A stretch of DNA of 30,796 bases from JBOHDX01 sp050700835 (GTDB lineage Bacteria; Actinomycetota; Actinomycetes; Propionibacteriales; Nocardioidaceae): positions 1 to 30,796 of the forward strand of contig JBOHDX010000071.1 in the NCBI GenBank assembly GCA_050700835.1, read 5' to 3'. A program made the position numbers and the translations under genes. This document shows positions 27,672-30,796 of the stretch, in pieces; position 1 is the first letter of the stretch; every line of letters begins with the position of its first letter. The notes beneath the pieces were generated by a model that saw only the letters and a list, made by a program, of their open reading frames with translations, was not told the origin of the DNA and searched no databases.

Positions 27672-28466
27672 TCAGCGATCGAATTGAGCGTCGGGACCGT
27701 CGGGACCGTCGGCACCTTCCAGGCGGAGCACGCGTTCGAGGCCGACCGAGACCCCGGGTAGCCGACGGACCGCTCGTACGGCGGCCAGCAGACCAGGCAT
27801 GGCGGCGGCCCGGTCGAGCATGTCGTGGCGAATGGTGAGCGTCTCACCGCTGTTGCCGAGGATGACCTCCTGGTGGGCGACGAGCCCGCGGACGCGCAGA
27901 CTGTGCACCGGGATGTCGTCGACGGTGGCCCCCCGTGCCCCGGGCAGCTGGCTCGAGGTCTCATCCGGAAGCGGGCCGAGACCGGACTCGCGCCGGGCCT
28001 GTGCGACCTGCACCGCCGTTCGTTGGGCGGTCCCCGAGGGGGCGTCGACCTTGTCGGGGTGGTGCATCTCGATGATCTCGACCGACTCCATGTAACGGGC
28101 GGCTTGCGCGGCGAAGCGCATCATGAGAACCGCGCCGACCGAGAAGTTGGGTACGACCAGGACGCCGAGGGCAATCTGATCGCCGACCAACCCGCGCAGC
28201 GACTCGACCCGGCCGGTCGTGAACCCGGACGTGCCGGCGACCACGCTGATGCCGTGCTCCACGCACCAGGCGATGTTGTCCATCACAGCATCCGGGCGGG
28301 TCAGATCGACCACGACGTCGGCGCCGGACGCGTGAGCCAGGTCGTCGCCGGACCCGATCCGCGCGACCAGTTCGAGGTCGTCGGCTGCTTCGACGGCCGC
28401 GCACGCGAGGATGCCCATCCGACCGTAGGCACCGATCACGGCGACCTTGACCGGGCCGCTGCTCAC
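27672..28466 (-). CDS. dapB: 4-hydroxy-tetrahydrodipicolinate reductase
   Basis: 264 residues. It reduces the DapA product with NAD(P)H on the way to diaminopimelate. The nucleotide-binding GAYGRMG is at 12-18 and VVDLTRPDAV at 52-61. The catalytic pair H135-H136 and K139 lies in EMHHPDKVDAPSGTA; VPNFSVGAVLM also fits. GTG at 28466 is chosen because it is the last start before the conserved KVAVIGAYGRMG; the frame is open further upstream into the kynU region. The last 15 residues (GADGPDGPDAQFDR) form a low-complexity tail from a 9-bp tandem repeat. The kynU stop is 88 bases upstream. Confidence 0.94.
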   Translation of the reverse strand: MSSGPVKVAVIGAYGRMGILACAAVEAADDLELVARIGSGDDLAHASGADVVVDLTRPDAVMDNIAWCVEHGISVVAGTSGFTTGRVESLRGLVGDQIALGVLVVPNFSVGAVLMMRFAAQAARYMESVEIIEMHHPDKVDAPSGTAQRTAVQVAQARRESGLGPLPDETSSQLPGARGATVDDIPVHSLRVRGLVAHQEVILGNSGETLTIRHDMLDRAAAMPGLLAAVRAVRRLPGVSVGLERVLRLEGADGPDGPDAQFDR

Positions 28467-28554
28467 GCGGACCGTCCGCCCCGGTCGGCAAACAGGTGCG
28501 GCCCTGGGGCCTCCACGCCGAGAGAGCCGGTGGGCCTTGGGATCCGGGAGCGAC

Positions 28555-29781
28555 TCACGGCGCGATGATCCCACGCATGATCGACAGTGCCGTGGCCACC
28601 TCGGCGAAGGACGTGGTGAGCGGCGACAGCCCGAGGCGTACCAGATCGGGGTTGCGGAAGTCGGGGACGACACCCGACCGCATCAGCTCGTCGGCCACAC
28701 CGGCCGCATCGTGGCCACGGACGACGATGTGGCCCCCGCGCTCGTCGGCGTCGCGTGGCGAGGCGACGGACCAGCCGTGCGGGGCGAGCCAGGCGTCGGT
28801 GAGCTCGATCGCGAACCCCGTCAGGGCCGCGGCCTTGCCCCGGATGCGGCTCAGCCCCGCCTCGGCGACCATGCCCACCCCCTCGTCGACCGCGACGACG
28901 CCCACGATGCTCGGCGTGCCGGAGAGCATCCGGCGGATCCCGGTCGCGGGTTTGTACGCCGGGGCCATCGCGAACACGTCCTCGGCCCCGAACCAGCCCT
29001 CGATCGGCTGGCGCACCGCCTCGAGATGACCAGCCGCGACGTACAGGAATGCCGGCGCCCCTGGTCCGGCGTTGAGGTACTTGTAGGTGCACCCCACCGC
29101 GAAGTCCGCCCCGACGTCGTCGAGGCGGACGGGGACCACACCAGCGGAGTGGCACAGGTCCCAGACGACGACGGCCCCGGCGTCGTGGGTGAGCGTCGTC
29201 AGCCCGGCGATGTCGGCGAGGTACGCCGAGCGGTAGTCCACGTGGCTGAGTAGCACGACCGCGGTGCGCGACCCCAGTACCCTCGCCAAGAGGTCGACCG
29301 TCACCCCGCTCTCCGGGTCGGGCCGCAGCCATCGGACGGTCAAGCCTCGCGACGCTGCCACCGACTCGACGACGTAACGGTCTGTGGGGAAGTTGGCGGC
29401 GTCGACGACGATCTCGTCCCGGTCCGGACGGAGCCCGCACGCCGCGTGCAGCACCTTGAACAGGTTCACCGTCGTGGAGTCCGCGATCACCGTCTGACCT
29501 GCGGCCGCGCCGATCACCACTGCCCCGAGCCGGTCGCCAACCTCGACCGGCAGGTCGACCCAACGCTCGTCCCAGCTGCGGATCAGCCGCTCACCCCACT
29601 CGTACTCGAGCAGTCGGGCGACCCGCTGCAAAGTCGGCTTGGGCGGGCGGCCCAGCGAGTTGCCGTCGAGATAGGCGACCGGGTCCTCATGGCGTACGAA
29701 CTTGGCACGGAAGTGCGACAACGGGTCTTCGGCGTCCAATCGCGCGGCTTCGTGCATCGCGTTCTCGAGGTTCACCCTCAC
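28555..29781 (-). CDS. kynU: Kynureninase
   Basis: 408 residues, a PLP enzyme that splits kynurenine into anthranilate and alanine. The PLP lysine is K234 in GCTYKYLNAGPGAPAFLY; the ring-nitrogen aspartate is D208 in VVWDLCHSAG. Also typical are YLDGNSLGRPP near the start, the ADSTTVNLFK phosphate loop and SHVDYRSAYLADI. The GTG start at 29781 overlaps the kynA stop (GTGA), so the two tryptophan-catabolic genes are coupled; another GTG lies two codons later. The normal next gene, an arylformamidase, is not in the window. Confidence 0.95.
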   Translation of the reverse strand: MRVNLENAMHEAARLDAEDPLSHFRAKFVRHEDPVAYLDGNSLGRPPKPTLQRVARLLEYEWGERLIRSWDERWVDLPVEVGDRLGAVVIGAAAGQTVIADSTTVNLFKVLHAACGLRPDRDEIVVDAANFPTDRYVVESVAASRGLTVRWLRPDPESGVTVDLLARVLGSRTAVVLLSHVDYRSAYLADIAGLTTLTHDAGAVVVWDLCHSAGVVPVRLDDVGADFAVGCTYKYLNAGPGAPAFLYVAAGHLEAVRQPIEGWFGAEDVFAMAPAYKPATGIRRMLSGTPSIVGVVAVDEGVGMVAEAGLSRIRGKAAALTGFAIELTDAWLAPHGWSVASPRDADERGGHIVVRGHDAAGVADELMRSGVVPDFRNPDLVRLGLSPLTTSFAEVATALSIMRGIIAP

Positions 29782-30680
29782 GCGCCGATCTCGGTACGTA
29801 CGGCCAGCAGCTCGGGGAAGAACGTGAGGTCCAGTGCCTTGCGCAGGAAGCCGACCCCGGACGAGCCGCCGGTGCCGCGCTTGTAGCCGATCACCCGCTC
29901 CACCGTCTTCACGTGCCGGAACCGCCACAGCTGGAAGCTCTCCTCGACGTCGATGAGCTCCTCGCTGGTCTCGTACACCGCCCAGTCGTGCTCGGGGTCG
30001 GCGTACACGCGCCGGATGGCCTCCACGACACCGGGGTTGAACTGGTACGGCTGGGACCAGTCCCGGTCGATGACCTCGGTCGGAACGTCGTGACCGGAAC
30101 GGGCGAGATACCGCAGGAACTCGTCGTAGAGGCTGGGTGCCGCGAGGTCCGCCGCGAGCTGGGCCTGGCCCTGGGGGTCGTGGGCGAACACCTTCACCAT
30201 GCCGGCGTTCTTGTTGCCGAGCAGGAACTCCACCGTGCGGTACTGCAGCGACTGGAAGCCGGAGGCCGACCCTAGGTCACCGCGGAACTGGGCGTACTCG
30301 ACCGGTGTCAGGGTGGCCAGCACCGCCCACTGCTCGAACATCTGACGCTGGATGTGCTTCACGCGAGCGAGTCGTTTCAGCGCCGGCGGCAGATCGTCGG
30401 CGGCGAACAACGCCATCGCCGAGCGCAGCTCGTGGATCAGCAGCTTGAGCCACAGCTCGGTGACGTGGTGCTGGATGATGAACAGCATCTCGTCGTGGTG
30501 CCCGCTCACCGGGTGCTGGGCGTCGAGCAGCGTGTCGAGCCGAAGGTAGGCGGAGTAGGTCAGCCGACCGGCGAGATCGGTGGTGACCCCCTCCTCGATC
30601 GGCCGGAACCCCGGTCCCTCGCTCACACGTGCCGCCACCCTTCGTCGTCTGGCCTGCCCGGCCGTCCCGCCGGTGCTCAC
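29778..30680 (-). CDS. kynA: Tryptophan 2,3-dioxygenase
   Basis: 300 residues. This heme enzyme opens the indole ring of tryptophan to N-formylkynurenine. The active-site H62 is in HHDEMLFIIQHHVTELWLKLL; the proximal heme ligand is H256 in LWRFRHVKTVERVIGYKRGTGGSSGVGFL; SASGFQSLQYRTVEFLLGNK is also diagnostic. The first 20 residues are an Arg/Gly-rich extension, so a GTG at residue 15 or 19 is a possible start. It heads the kynA-kynU pair. Upstream lie a 26-bp tandem array and one copy of the 20-bp box also seen before dapA. Confidence 0.95.
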   Translation of the reverse strand: MSTGGTAGQARRRRVAARVSEGPGFRPIEEGVTTDLAGRLTYSAYLRLDTLLDAQHPVSGHHDEMLFIIQHHVTELWLKLLIHELRSAMALFAADDLPPALKRLARVKHIQRQMFEQWAVLATLTPVEYAQFRGDLGSASGFQSLQYRTVEFLLGNKNAGMVKVFAHDPQGQAQLAADLAAPSLYDEFLRYLARSGHDVPTEVIDRDWSQPYQFNPGVVEAIRRVYADPEHDWAVYETSEELIDVEESFQLWRFRHVKTVERVIGYKRGTGGSSGVGFLRKALDLTFFPELLAVRTEIGA

Positions 30681-30698
30681 GCCCGGACTCTACGGTCC

Positions 30699-30773
30699 CA
30701 CCTGCCCCATAGCCGTCACCCACCCACCTGCCCCATAACCGTCACCCCACCACCTGCCCCATAGCCGTGATCC
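30699..30773. repeat. 26-bp-period tandem array upstream of kynA, 3 copies
   Basis: Copies of CACCTGCCCCATAGCCGT (one substitution in copy 2) begin at 30699, 30725 and 30751, so the period is 26 bases. The array starts 19 bases upstream of the kynA start and so covers its promoter or leader region; the third copy runs into the 20-bp box. Confidence 0.9.
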
Positions 30774-30796
30774 GACAGTTACGCACGCGTGCGTAA
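30769..30796. repeat. 20-bp box (family C) ending in an 18-bp palindrome at the window end
   Basis: GATCCGACAGTTACGCACGC at 30769-30788 is identical to the two boxes upstream of dapA. It runs into TTACGCACGCGTGCGTAA (30779-30796), a perfect 18-bp palindrome cut off by the window end. The mirrored half of the box probably continues beyond, giving a longer palindrome. Confidence 0.88.

Overview
The window is chromosomal DNA of a very G+C-rich actinobacterium (Actinomycetes, genus not resolved). The evidence is the conserved block ftsK / RodZ-like / rimO / pgsA / cinA / clgR, RNase J next to dapA, frequent GTG starts and many 4-base stop/start overlaps (GTGA or ATGA). I found no rRNA, tRNA, CRISPR array, phage gene or transposase.

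Layout. 1-1041: 3' end of an Lhr-type helicase (+). 1367-8857: one minus-strand block of ftsK, a RodZ-like protein, rimO, pgsA, cinA/pncC and clgR. 9136-9720: a lone plus-strand membrane protein. 9848-13995: minus-strand thyA, dfrA, dapA and RNase J. 14168-17857: an overlapping paaABCDE operon for the phenylacetyl-CoA epoxidase (minus). 18156-20115: DUF2277, a GNAT acetyltransferase and azlC-azlD (plus). 20186-25063: a minus-strand cassette of an ECF-like sigma factor, a small putative regulator, a subtilisin-family protease and a TPR-CHAT protease. 25165-25569: a sigma factor reduced to region 2. 25747-26391: a PAP2 phosphatase. 26543-27507: a two-gene membrane pair. 27672-30680: kynA, kynU and dapB.

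Two things stand out. First, nearly every longer intergenic gap carries a palindromic or tandem repeat, and they fall into distinct families. One is a 70-bp palindrome in three copies (1122, 18012, 27539) with a conserved off-centre core. Another is a 60-bp element in three copies (8924, 18426, 18511) built as 20-bp arm, 20-bp centre, 20-bp arm. A 20-bp box recurs upstream of dapA (twice) and kynA. There are also a large hairpin between thyA and paaE and several tandem arrays. Both ends of the window are perfect palindromes.

Second, the sigma / regulator / S8 protease / CHAT protease cassette looks like a proteolytic signalling or defence-like module whose biology I do not know. Here its S8 protease is broken: the reading frame moves at least once, probably twice, and the segment that should hold the catalytic Asp (D-T/S-G) is not present. 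The CHAT protease keeps its His-Cys dyad. With the truncated sigma paralogue next door, the module looks partly decayed, unless the breaks are assembly errors.
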